Below, piece by piece: positions 53,751-62,888 of a DNA stretch of 64,000 bases (the stretch's first letter is position 1; every line of letters begins with the position of its first letter). Location: NCBI RefSeq assembly GCF_001436555.1, contig NZ_AYZR01000008.1:494753-558752 (forward strand). The letters run 5' to 3'. Made by a program: the position numbers and the translations under genes. The notes beneath the pieces are model-generated. The model was not told the origin of the DNA, made no database searches, and saw only the letters and a program-made list of their open reading frames with translations. This stretch comes from Lentilactobacillus senioris DSM 24302 = JCM 17472. Lineage in GTDB: Bacteria; Bacillota; Bacilli; Lactobacillales; Lactobacillaceae.

Positions 53751-54677
53751 TTAGTTTTGTTGCCGCCGGTTATAACCTTCCATGGGTACTTCACGAGCTA
53801 AAAAGCGAATTCGCTGCATCAATCGTTGCGCTTTTAAGGGTTCATCATCACCGCGTTGATTGACTCGCAGATGTTCATTAGCCAACTGGTCCATTGTAAA
53901 ATTAGAACTAAAAAACGTCGGCAGTTGTTGCTGCATCCGATATTCTAAAATCACACCCAATACGTCATCTCTAATCCATGAAGACATAGAGTCGGCACCA
54001 ATATCATCCAGCATCAAAATCGGCGCTTTTTTAATTCGATCAACCTGTTCTGCTACAGTATTATTACCAATCGCAGACTTCATTTCCACCGCAAAGCTGG
54101 GAAAATGAACTAAAGTGGTTTTAATCCCCTTCTCAGCTAGCTCATTAGCAAGCGCTCCTAGTAAATATGTTTTGCCAACCCCAAACGGACCGGATAGATA
54201 AATTCCTGGTTCGAATCCGGGTTCTTGTACCTGATCCACAAAATTTAAGGCAGCATCTAAAGCGTTAAACCGCTCAGCATCGTGATCAAACTTGCTCAAT
54301 CTGGCTTGTCGAATATCTTTAGGCATCATGATTGTTACGATTCTTTGTTGCAACGCTTTTTGCTGCTTTTTCGCAACTACTTCGGGTGAAGCCGTGTAAG
54401 AGATATCGATTAGGTGATCATTAACCACTAGCCGAGGGAAATACCCAGGAGCAAATGTTTTTTCTCCCTTGGCTACCTGTTGCTTATCATTATAAAATTC
54501 GTATAGTTTAGCAGCTCCTCGAGAAACAGCTCCATCAGCCAATTGATCTTGATTTTGAGTCAAAAACGCATTCACGTCCTCATCTGCCATTACCCGTTTC
54601 ATGATCTCGGCAAACTTAGCGTTAAAGTTAGTTTGTTGGCCCATCATGGCCTTAATTTCGTCTCCTAGTTTCTTCAC
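53751..54677 (-). CDS. dnaI: Primosomal helicase loader DnaI
   Basis: Loads DnaC helicase at oriC and restarted forks. 308 residues: N-terminal helicase-interaction domain, then AAA+ with Walker A GPFGVGKTYL near 166 and Walker B ILMLDDIGAD. Directly downstream of dnaB. Confidence 0.95.
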   Translation of the reverse strand: MKKLGDEIKAMMGQQTNFNAKFAEIMKRVMADEDVNAFLTQNQDQLADGAVSRGAAKLYEFYNDKQQVAKGEKTFAPGYFPRLVVNDHLIDISYTASPEVVAKKQQKALQQRIVTIMMPKDIRQARLSKFDHDAERFNALDAALNFVDQVQEPGFEPGIYLSGPFGVGKTYLLGALANELAEKGIKTTLVHFPSFAVEMKSAIGNNTVAEQVDRIKKAPILMLDDIGADSMSSWIRDDVLGVILEYRMQQQLPTFFSSNFTMDQLANEHLRVNQRGDDEPLKAQRLMQRIRFLAREVPMEGYNRRQQN

Positions 54678-54693
54678 GACCGTTCACCAGCTT

Positions 54694-56052
54694 TCATTTT
54701 TTTAATTTATTAAGTCGTTCCTGTAACTTCTTTTCCTGTTCAGGAGTTAATTTGGTTGCGTTTTTAGCAGGAGTAGTCGTTTTAGCCCACTCCGGCAATG
54801 TTTCTTTGATATTTTTACGACCGTTGCCGTTACGAGAACGGGCAGTTTTAGTGGTTGACTTTTGTTTTCTTTCTTGAAGTTTAATAATAGCCTGTTCTGC
54901 CGTTACAATTTTTTGCTGACTCCAGTCGTTAGCAATTGTTTCAGATAGGCTCTTATTTAACGTAGCATGCTGTTCATCAACCAATAAATGGTAAATCAGG
55001 ATATTAATTACCGAATTACTCAAAATATGCCGACCAATTAAATCTCGCACCAATCGTTCTTCTCCTGCCGTAACAAATCCATGTTTTTGCTTTTTAATTT
55101 GTTGCAAAAATTGGAGGGGAGCCATTTGCCCAGCAAATTTAGTAATTTGTATCTGTTGTGACGTCAAATTACTTCCAGTATCAGTTTTAACGGTCTCTTC
55201 AACACTAGTGTTTTGCAAATCCCTTTTCTCAGGTGCCCTGAAATCATTAGAAATTACCGTTTTTAATTTCTTAACATCTAACCGATTAGTTTGTAAATTG
55301 ACCGCCTTTAGTACATATTTTCCCATTTGTACTTCATCAATACCATACAATGCACTTTCGGTTTGAATAACTTCCATAGCCAACTTTACACTATCCAACT
55401 CAACAAAACTATTTTCTAAGATACTTAGTAATAATTTTTCGTCCAAGGGGCGCTCTTGGTTGGTATTTTGTGGGCCTACCTGAAAATCTCCCAATTGGTT
55501 TTTAACTTGAGTTAATTGAGCCTGGTTCCGCTTCATTCGCTCCACAATTAATGGAAAAGTATCAGTTACAGAAGCCGTAACTTCTTCAGCCTCTTCTGGA
55601 ATATTTTGTTTGGGAACCATTCTGTTTTGAACTTGCTGAAAAACCTGATCTCCCAATTTTTCCAACAACAAAATAGTTAATAGATCAGTAGCAAAAAACT
55701 CTTTGGAAGATAAAGGTCTTCGCACCAAATACATTACTTGATTCTTACTATTAACTAACCAGGTCTTTAAAAGTCCGCAGGCTTCTAACATTTTACGATC
55801 AGTTTCTAATTGATTAATACTAACATTTAATAAACTTTGCAATTCAAAGTGGGTATGAATTTGGTTGGGCTGTTCTTGAAAAACAGCTAAGTTTTTAAGC
55901 TGAAAATAAAGCCCTAGTGCGCTTGTGCCCACAATAGGACCGTATAAACTATTTAAAATCTCCGTTGCATTTTCAAAAACCTCATCTGACACGACTAAAA
56001 AAGGGGTATTGGGAGTCATTTTAGATGCCAGATCAATCATCCCCCTTTTCAT
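54694..56052 (-). CDS. dnaB: Replication initiation / membrane attachment protein DnaB
   Basis: Firmicutes DnaB (not the helicase), which works with DnaD and DnaI in helicase loading. 452 residues with two DnaD/DnaB-type helical domains and a basic tail. It overlaps nrdR by 20 nt; an ATG four codons later (56040) lies too close to AGGGGG to be certain. Confidence 0.93.
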   Translation of the reverse strand: MKRGMIDLASKMTPNTPFLVVSDEVFENATEILNSLYGPIVGTSALGLYFQLKNLAVFQEQPNQIHTHFELQSLLNVSINQLETDRKMLEACGLLKTWLVNSKNQVMYLVRRPLSSKEFFATDLLTILLLEKLGDQVFQQVQNRMVPKQNIPEEAEEVTASVTDTFPLIVERMKRNQAQLTQVKNQLGDFQVGPQNTNQERPLDEKLLLSILENSFVELDSVKLAMEVIQTESALYGIDEVQMGKYVLKAVNLQTNRLDVKKLKTVISNDFRAPEKRDLQNTSVEETVKTDTGSNLTSQQIQITKFAGQMAPLQFLQQIKKQKHGFVTAGEERLVRDLIGRHILSNSVINILIYHLLVDEQHATLNKSLSETIANDWSQQKIVTAEQAIIKLQERKQKSTTKTARSRNGNGRKNIKETLPEWAKTTTPAKNATKLTPEQEKKLQERLNKLKK

Positions 56053-56512
56053 TTTGTCGGTCCCGTTCCATGATTTCTTTTAACTCTTCATAAAAGACGG
56101 ACATATCTTTAAACTGTCGGTAAACACTAGCAAATCGAATATACGAAATTTCATCCAAATTAACCAGCTCTTCCATGACGTACTCGCCAATTTGTTGACT
56201 AGTAATTTCATTATCTCCGGCAGCTCTAATTTTGTTTTCAATTTTATCAACCAAGCTAGTGATGGAATTCATTGATACTGGCCGTTTTTCTGCTGATCTT
56301 ACAATTCCCTTAGTTAATTTTTCTCGACTAAATTCTTCGCGGTTACCATTTTTCTTAATAACTAATAAAGGGGTTACTTCAACCCTCTCAAACGTGGTGA
56401 ATCGAAACCCACACCGTTCACATTCACGGCGTCGACGAATAGCACGTCCATCATCTGTGGGCCGACTATCTACTACCTTAGAACCATTATTACCACAATG
56501 GGGGCATTGCAT
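56033..56512 (-). CDS. nrdR: Transcriptional repressor NrdR
   Basis: Controls ribonucleotide reductase genes in response to dATP. 159 residues: zinc ribbon with CPHC and CERC, then the ATP-cone domain (VIKKNGNREEFSREKLTKGI). Confidence 0.96.
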   Translation of the reverse strand: MQCPHCGNNGSKVVDSRPTDDGRAIRRRRECERCGFRFTTFERVEVTPLLVIKKNGNREEFSREKLTKGIVRSAEKRPVSMNSITSLVDKIENKIRAAGDNEITSQQIGEYVMEELVNLDEISYIRFASVYRQFKDMSVFYEELKEIMERDRQNEKGDD

Positions 56513-56526
56513 TTTACTTCACCTCT

Positions 56527-57120
56527 TTAAAATACTTGCTGCTTGTTTAACCAGCCAACAACTTGTTGATAGGTTTTATCTTTAGTATCGGAATTATAGA
56601 TCACGTAGTCAGCCAACAGTTGTTTAATCTCAATTGGCCACTGAGCCTTAATTCGCTGGTTAGCTTGCGTGATGGATAACTGGTTGCGACTCATCAATCT
56701 TTGTAGTTGGATATTTGCAGTACAGCTAACCATCAACACCTCATCTACTAACTGCTGATAACCATTTTCAAACAAGGTAGGAGAATCTAATACAATTAAA
56801 GGATGACTAGCTAAATTCCGAATTTCCTTGGTTATTTGATTTCGAATAAATGGATCAATGGTTCGAACTAAAAGTCTTAGTTTTTCAACATCAGAGAACA
56901 CTATTTGACCTAAAAGCTGGCGATTTAACTGACCGTCGCTTTGCAATATGCTAACACCAAATTCAGTTACTATTGCGTCCAAGCCAAGAGTATCCTTAGC
57001 TTCTACCTGCCTAGTAATTTGATCAGCATCCACAATCGGAATTCCCTGTTGGTTCAAAAATGAACTAACTAGTGACTTTCCCGTTGCGATTCCTCCAGTT
57101 AATCCTACAATTTTACTCAT
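56527..57120 (-). CDS. coaE: Dephospho-CoA kinase
   Basis: Last step of CoA synthesis. 197 residues with P-loop GLTGGIATGKSLV and DADQITRQV. It overlaps mutM by 8 nt. Confidence 0.95.
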   Translation of the reverse strand: MSKIVGLTGGIATGKSLVSSFLNQQGIPIVDADQITRQVEAKDTLGLDAIVTEFGVSILQSDGQLNRQLLGQIVFSDVEKLRLLVRTIDPFIRNQITKEIRNLASHPLIVLDSPTLFENGYQQLVDEVLMVSCTANIQLQRLMSRNQLSITQANQRIKAQWPIEIKQLLADYVIYNSDTKDKTYQQVVGWLNKQQVF

Positions 57121-57955
57121 TATGATCTCCGTGCAATTGTTGGCAGTACGGACAAAAACTAGTTCCCCGCTGAGCTACTTTAATCTTTTCGATAGTGGTA
57201 CCACAACGAAGACAGGGCTCTCCTTTTCTGCCATAAACTTGTAAATAGTTCTGAAAACTTCCAGCTTCTCCGTACGCATTGGAATATGAATGCACCGTAG
57301 TTCCGTGGCCCGCAATTGCCCGCTGAATTTCATCAATGATATTAGCTCTTAAATCAGCAATTTGAGCTTCCGGAATTTCGTTGACTGGTTGGAGAGGATG
57401 AATTTTGCTCATCCACAAAACTTCATCTACATAGATATTGCCTAAACCGGCAATGTTACTCTGATCAAGCAAGAATGGCTTTACCTGACGTTTACCATGT
57501 TTAAAAATATCTAGCATATAGTCTAATGATAAATCTTCTTCGGTTGGTTCAGGACCAATAGTTTGTAATCCCGCAACTTCAAATTCAGTTCCGGTTTTCA
57601 CTAAATTCATTCTACCGAATTTACGGGTGTCGTTATATCTTAACTCCCGCCCATCAGCTAAATGAAAAACAATATGAGTATGCTTACCTAAAGTCTCTCC
57701 TTCGGGTTCCACATCATATTTACCTTCCATCCGAAGATGGGAAATAATTGTATAGCCATTGCTAATTCTGAATAATAAATACTTACCTCGCCGATCAATT
57801 TGTTCAATAGTTTGACCTTGTAAAGTCTCATTAAAATCCTCTGGCGTTACGTTAATCATCTTAGGATATAAAACATCTACACTAGTAATTTGGCTATCTT
57901 TTACTAATTGAGTTAATCCTCGACGAACGGTTTCTACTTCTGGTAATTCAGGCAA
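57113..57955 (-). CDS. mutM: Formamidopyrimidine-DNA glycosylase (MutM/Fpg)
   Basis: Removes 8-oxoguanine and FapyG. 280 residues: catalytic PELPEVETVRRGL (Pro as N-terminal nucleophile after Met removal, Glu next), beta-lyase lysine in GRKGKYLLF-like region (DRRGKYLLF) and C-terminal zinc finger CLRC...CPYC. Confidence 0.96.
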   Translation of the reverse strand: MPELPEVETVRRGLTQLVKDSQITSVDVLYPKMINVTPEDFNETLQGQTIEQIDRRGKYLLFRISNGYTIISHLRMEGKYDVEPEGETLGKHTHIVFHLADGRELRYNDTRKFGRMNLVKTGTEFEVAGLQTIGPEPTEEDLSLDYMLDIFKHGKRQVKPFLLDQSNIAGLGNIYVDEVLWMSKIHPLQPVNEIPEAQIADLRANIIDEIQRAIAGHGTTVHSYSNAYGEAGSFQNYLQVYGRKGEPCLRCGTTIEKIKVAQRGTSFCPYCQQLHGDHNE

Positions 57956-57967
57956 TTGTAATCCCCC

Positions 57968-60619
57968 TTACTTAGCGTCGTACCAAGTTTTACCGTAATG
58001 GCTTTCTACCTTTAATGGAATTGCTAATTTAACAGCAGAATCCATAATTTGAGGCACGATCTTTTTAATTTCATCTAGTTCAGATAACGGCACTTCAAAA
58101 ATCAACTCATCATGAACTTGAAGTAACATTTTAGTTTGATAACCTTCTAATGCCTTATCCATACTAATCATTGCTTTTTTAATAATGTCAGCAGCACTAC
58201 CTTGAATTGGTGTATTCATAGCTGTTCGCTCTGCGAATGATCTTCTATTAAAATTACTGGAGTTAATATCTGGTAGATAACGCCGACGTTTTTCTAGTGT
58301 CTCTACATAACCGTGTTCTTTAGCAAAATCTACAATTTCAGAAACATACTGTTTAACTCCTGGATATTCCTCAAAGTAACGGTCAATAAACTGCTTAGCC
58401 TGCTTTCGAGTAATACCAGTATTTTGGGCTAGTCCATAATCACTAATTCCATAAACAATTCCAAAGTTTACCGCCTTTGCTTGGCGTCTTAATTCTGGGG
58501 TCACTTGTTCGTTAGAGTCTAACCCGAAAATTCTACGAGCTGTAGCAGCATGGATATCTTCTCCTTCGCGGAAGGCTTCTTGCATATTTTTATCGCCACT
58601 AATAGACGCTAATACCCGTAATTCAATTTGAGAGTAATCTGATGAAAAAATTACTTCCTCACTGTGAGAAGGAACGAAAGCGGATCGAATCTGTTTACCT
58701 TCCTCTGATCTAATTGGAATATTTTGTAAGTTAGGATCGACTGATGACAATCGCCCAGTAGCAGTCAGAGTTTGTAGGTATCTTGTATGAATCTTGCCAT
58801 CATCTGGATTAATCACCTTTAACAACCCAGTAATATAAGTGGATAACAGCTTAGAAACTTGACGATAATCTAATACGCTTTGCACAATAGGAGCATCAGG
58901 AGCTAATTTTTCTAAAACGTCAACCGCAGTAGAATAACCGGTCTTAGTTTTTTTAATGACTGGTAACTTGAGCTTATCAAATAAAATGTGCCCCAACTGT
59001 TTAGGTGAGCCAATATTAAACTCTTCGCCTGCTTGTCGGTATATTTCAACTTCTAATTCAGCCATTCGTTCCTTTAATTTGCTGCCCATTTCCTCTAAGC
59101 GATTTGCTTCAACGGTAATTCCCGCAATTTCCATTCTTGCCAAAACTAGTGCCATTGGCAATTCCATTTTCCAATATAAATCAGTTTGATTATGCTTATC
59201 TAAATCGGTAAACAAATCATCTTTTAAGCTGCCAATAGCTGCTACTTTATGAACCAAATGGGCTAAAAATTCCGGTTGGTCTACCGGAATATTTCGTTTA
59301 GCACCTTTACCGTAAACTTCTTCATCGGTTTTCACGTTTTGGTATTCGTGTTCTCTAGCCACTACCGCTACATCATTGCTATTATTGGCAGGATTAAGTA
59401 GATAAGAAGCTAATAATAGATCAAAATTAACCCCAGCTAACTTAATTCCTAAATTATTTAAGGCTACATAAGTTTTTTTAGCGTCAAAGACATTCTTTTT
59501 AACATCGTTATTCTCTAATAATTTAACCAACACTTCATCGTTTAATAACTCTACATTATTAGTGACAAACCAATGTTCCGCGTTACCTAATGCAAAACCA
59601 ACAACCTTAGCTGTATGATAATTTTCATCATCTAGTTCAACCTGTAATTCCATTTCTGAATCCCAATTAGCCAATTCAGCTAGTTTGTCAGCCGTAAGTT
59701 CTTGATATTCAATTTTAGAATAAGAATCTTGAGCATTGGCTGCCGGATCCATAGCTGCCAAAAAGGACTTAAAATCCATTCGCTCATAGAAATCAATTAA
59801 CTTAGGTATATTAGGACCGGTATATTTACAGTCAACTAAACTAATAGTTAAAGGTGCCTGCCGATTAATCGTAGCTAGTTCTCTGGCTAGTTCAGCTTTA
59901 CTTCGATCAGCCAATAAGTTTTCTCGCAACTTATTACCACTAACATCATCAAAATGATCATAAATACCAGCAATACTCCCAAATTGTTGAATTAATTTTT
60001 GGGCAGTCTTATCGCCAACTTTAGTAACACCAGGATAATTATCAGAAGTGTCACCTTTAAGCCCCTTAATTTCAACAATTTGATCCGGTCTTACTCCTAA
60101 TTTTTCTAAAACATAACTAGGAGTGTAGGTTTCCAATTCGGTTACTCCTTTTTTAGAAACCTGCACGGTGGTTAGTTCAGAAGTCAGCTGAGTTAAGTCC
60201 CGATCTCCAGTAATCACTGTGATTTCATAGTCACCCGCCTCTTCAGCTTCCCTCGCTAAAGTGCCAATGATATCATCAGCTTCATAGTTTGCTAACTCAT
60301 AGGTTTTAATTCCTCTGTCTTCAACTAACTCCCGAATGAACGGCATTTGTTCAGATAATTCACTAGGGGTCTTAGACCGGCCGCTCTTATAACCTTCATA
60401 TTTTTCAGTTCTAAAAGTGGTTTTCCCCGCATCAAAAGCAACTAATGCCTCGTCAGGTTGTTCTGCCGCTAATACCTTATCTAGCATTCGGTTAAATCCA
60501 TAAATCGCACTCGTATGGAGTCCCTCACTATTCGTAAAGCGATCAAGTGACTGATACAGGGCAAAAAAAGCTTTAAATGCGATGCTATTTCCGTCAATTA
60601 GCAGTAATTTTTTGGGCAT
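57968..60619 (-). CDS. polA: DNA polymerase I
   Basis: 883 residues: 5'-nuclease domain (LLLIDGNSIAFKAFFAL, EADDIIGTLA, GLKGDTSDNYPGV), a middle domain where the 3'-5' exonuclease metal residues are not visible, and polymerase motifs DYSQIELRVLA, RRQAKAVNFGIVYG and VHDELIFE. The frame could start seven codons earlier; GGAG stands 6-7 nt before ATG 60619. Proofreading is probably absent, as in other Firmicutes Pol I. Confidence 0.96.
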   Translation of the reverse strand: MPKKLLLIDGNSIAFKAFFALYQSLDRFTNSEGLHTSAIYGFNRMLDKVLAAEQPDEALVAFDAGKTTFRTEKYEGYKSGRSKTPSELSEQMPFIRELVEDRGIKTYELANYEADDIIGTLAREAEEAGDYEITVITGDRDLTQLTSELTTVQVSKKGVTELETYTPSYVLEKLGVRPDQIVEIKGLKGDTSDNYPGVTKVGDKTAQKLIQQFGSIAGIYDHFDDVSGNKLRENLLADRSKAELARELATINRQAPLTISLVDCKYTGPNIPKLIDFYERMDFKSFLAAMDPAANAQDSYSKIEYQELTADKLAELANWDSEMELQVELDDENYHTAKVVGFALGNAEHWFVTNNVELLNDEVLVKLLENNDVKKNVFDAKKTYVALNNLGIKLAGVNFDLLLASYLLNPANNSNDVAVVAREHEYQNVKTDEEVYGKGAKRNIPVDQPEFLAHLVHKVAAIGSLKDDLFTDLDKHNQTDLYWKMELPMALVLARMEIAGITVEANRLEEMGSKLKERMAELEVEIYRQAGEEFNIGSPKQLGHILFDKLKLPVIKKTKTGYSTAVDVLEKLAPDAPIVQSVLDYRQVSKLLSTYITGLLKVINPDDGKIHTRYLQTLTATGRLSSVDPNLQNIPIRSEEGKQIRSAFVPSHSEEVIFSSDYSQIELRVLASISGDKNMQEAFREGEDIHAATARRIFGLDSNEQVTPELRRQAKAVNFGIVYGISDYGLAQNTGITRKQAKQFIDRYFEEYPGVKQYVSEIVDFAKEHGYVETLEKRRRYLPDINSSNFNRRSFAERTAMNTPIQGSAADIIKKAMISMDKALEGYQTKMLLQVHDELIFEVPLSELDEIKKIVPQIMDSAVKLAIPLKVESHYGKTWYDAK

Positions 60620-60704
60620 TATTTTCTCCTTTAAATTCAATCTCGTAATTCATCTTGTTACATTTTACCACTTGCAGGCCTTATTATCATTGATAGAATA
60701 TGAA

Positions 60705-60740
60705 AAAGCGATGATTTCAATTCATTGAAATCATCGCTTT
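60705..60740. terminator. Terminator after the BI-1 gene
   Basis: AAAGCGATGATTTCAA and its exact complement around a four-base loop, with U-rich tail on the minus strand. Confidence 0.85.
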
Positions 60741-60742
60741 GT

Positions 60743-61441
60743 TTATTTATTGTCACCATAACCAAAAATAGAAAGGAGTTGTAAGAATAAGTTCACAAAA
60801 TCTAGGTATAATTGCAACGCTCCGTAGACCGCCAATCCATTTTGAGAAACTTGATTACCATACTGGTTATACATATTTTTGATTCTTTGAGTATCATATG
60901 CAGTTAAAATGGTAAAAATAATCACTGCAATGATAGAAAAGACAAAGGAGATCAGACTGCTCTTCAAGAAAATATTAATTAACATCGCAATAATCAGTGC
61001 AATTAATGCCGCCGAAGCTTGTGCACCCCAACGAGCTAGACTTCTCTTAGTAATTAAACCATAGGCCGTCATTGAGATGAAGATTGCGGAGCTAGATAGG
61101 AATGCAGCCGCAATTGACGTTCCAGTATAAGTAATAAAAATACTAGAGAAGAAAACACCGCTAACTACTGCATATACCATTAATATTACAAAGCTTAGGG
61201 TTGGCCTCTTCATCGCCTGCACCGAAATGATCATCGGCATTACAAACCATAAAATTAGCGACCCCCACATTACCCATTGATTTTGAACTAGAACCAATGG
61301 ACTTAACACGTTTCCAAAGTAATACGCAGTAGCAGCTGAAACTAATACCGCGATACTCATCCAACCATACATTTTGGTTAGGAATTGATTCAAACCAGCG
61401 TTATCATTCACAACTTGCCGATTGTTTGAATAATTGTTCAT
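60743..61441 (-). CDS. Bax inhibitor-1 / YbhL family membrane protein
   Basis: 232 residues with seven membrane helices and the family start LNQFLTKMYGWMSIAVLVSA, plus AYDTQRIKNMY near the end, whose aspartate is part of the calcium/proton-sensing pair in BsYetJ. A pH-sensitive calcium leak is known for relatives; it is inferred here. Confidence 0.92.
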   Translation of the reverse strand: MNNYSNNRQVVNDNAGLNQFLTKMYGWMSIAVLVSAATAYYFGNVLSPLVLVQNQWVMWGSLILWFVMPMIISVQAMKRPTLSFVILMVYAVVSGVFFSSIFITYTGTSIAAAFLSSSAIFISMTAYGLITKRSLARWGAQASAALIALIIAMLINIFLKSSLISFVFSIIAVIIFTILTAYDTQRIKNMYNQYGNQVSQNGLAVYGALQLYLDFVNLFLQLLSIFGYGDNK

Positions 61442-61520
61442 ATTAGTCCACTCCTTCCATCAAATTCCATCAAATTGAGAATAGTGTACCAAAATCAGCC
61501 AAATAAGCAAGTAATTAGTA

Positions 61521-62852
61521 CTAGTTAATCTTATTGCTTAAGTGGCTTAATAACTCTTCATAAGCGTTTTCATATTTTAAAATATCTCCAGCACCCATGA
61601 AAACAACTACGTCATTATCATAATCCAATAAAGGCGACATGTTTTCTACTGACAATACTTGACCACCCTTGGTAATCTTCTGGGCTAAATCAGCACTAGA
61701 AACATCTCCAGACTGTTCTCTAGGAGAGCCATAAATATCAGTTAAAAAGACTTTGTCTGCTAAGTCCAAACTAGTAGCGAAATCATCCATCATGGCGATG
61801 GTTCTACTGAAAGTATGTGGTTGAAAGACCACTACGATTTCTTTATTTGGATACTCTTGTCTAGCAGCGTCAATTGTGGCTTTAATTTCAGAAGGATGGT
61901 GAGCATAATCATCAATAATCGTCATGCCCTCAACTTTTCGTTCAGAAAAACGGCGTTTAACTCCCTTAAAGGTTAAAAGCTCATTTCTTATTTCGTCTAA
62001 ATCAACATCTTCGAAGTAAGATACCGCAATTACCGCTAATGAGTTTAACACATTATGTTCACCGAACAAAGGCACAGAAAATTCGCCTAAGTCTTCATCG
62101 TGATACCAAACGTTAAACTTAGATCCCTTAGTTGTTCGTTTAACATCAACGGCCCTAAAATCATCAGTTTCATTTAAGCCGTAGTAATAAACGGGAACGT
62201 TAGCCTTAATTTCACGTAAGTACTGATCATCACCCCAAGCAAAAATTCCTTTTTTGACTTGATTAGCAAAAGTTTGAAACGCATCAATCACATCATCAAT
62301 GCTTTGGTAGTAGTCAGGATGATCAAAATCAATATTAGTCATAATAGCATAATCAGGATTGGTAGCTAGGAAGTGACGGCGATATTCATCCGCTTCATAT
62401 ACAAAGAAGCGCGCATTAGGAACCCCTTTACCAGAACCATCACCAACTAAATAATCAGTAGGAGCAATTCCACTAAGAACGTGAGCCAACAAACCGGTAG
62501 TACTAGTTTTACCGTGAGCTCCGGCAACCCCAATACTAGTCTTTCCTTCTATCATCTCACCTAAGAATTCGTGATAACGGTAAGTAGGAACTCCCATTTC
62601 ACGAGCCTTGACTACTTCTGGATGATCATCTTTAAACGCATTACCTACGATTACAATCATGTTGTCTTTAATATTGTTTTCGTCAAATGGTAAGATTTTA
62701 ATTCCAGCTTTTTCTAGTCCCCGTTGAGTAAACGTATATTGGGTGATATCTGATCCTTGAACTTGTTCTCCACGATCAACTAAAATCAGTGCCAATGCAC
62801 TCATTCCAGTTCCTTTAATTCCGATAAAATGATAGATTTTTTTGGTTTCCAT
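61521..62852 (-). CDS. murC: UDP-N-acetylmuramate-L-alanine ligase
   Basis: First amino-acid ligase of peptidoglycan synthesis. 443 residues: N-terminal [14 protein letters not shown] motif [25 protein letters not shown] and [10 protein letters not shown]. It follows ftsK, the Firmicutes order. Confidence 0.97.
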   Translation of the reverse strand: METKKIYHFIGIKGTGMSALALILVDRGEQVQGSDITQYTFTQRGLEKAGIKILPFDENNIKDNMIVIVGNAFKDDHPEVVKAREMGVPTYRYHEFLGEMIEGKTSIGVAGAHGKTSTTGLLAHVLSGIAPTDYLVGDGSGKGVPNARFFVYEADEYRRHFLATNPDYAIMTNIDFDHPDYYQSIDDVIDAFQTFANQVKKGIFAWGDDQYLREIKANVPVYYYGLNETDDFRAVDVKRTTKGSKFNVWYHDEDLGEFSVPLFGEHNVLNSLAVIAVSYFEDVDLDEIRNELLTFKGVKRRFSERKVEGMTIIDDYAHHPSEIKATIDAARQEYPNKEIVVVFQPHTFSRTIAMMDDFATSLDLADKVFLTDIYGSPREQSGDVSSADLAQKITKGGQVLSVENMSPLLDYDNDVVVFMGAGDILKYENAYEELLSHLSNKIN

Positions 62853-62888
62853 TCTTAATTCCTCTCCGCATCCTAATTTAATAACGCA

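Noticed and set aside
61453-61476. Tandem TTCCATCAAA copies upstream of the BI-1 gene
   Set aside because: Only two copies in AT-rich intergenic sequence; no further structure.
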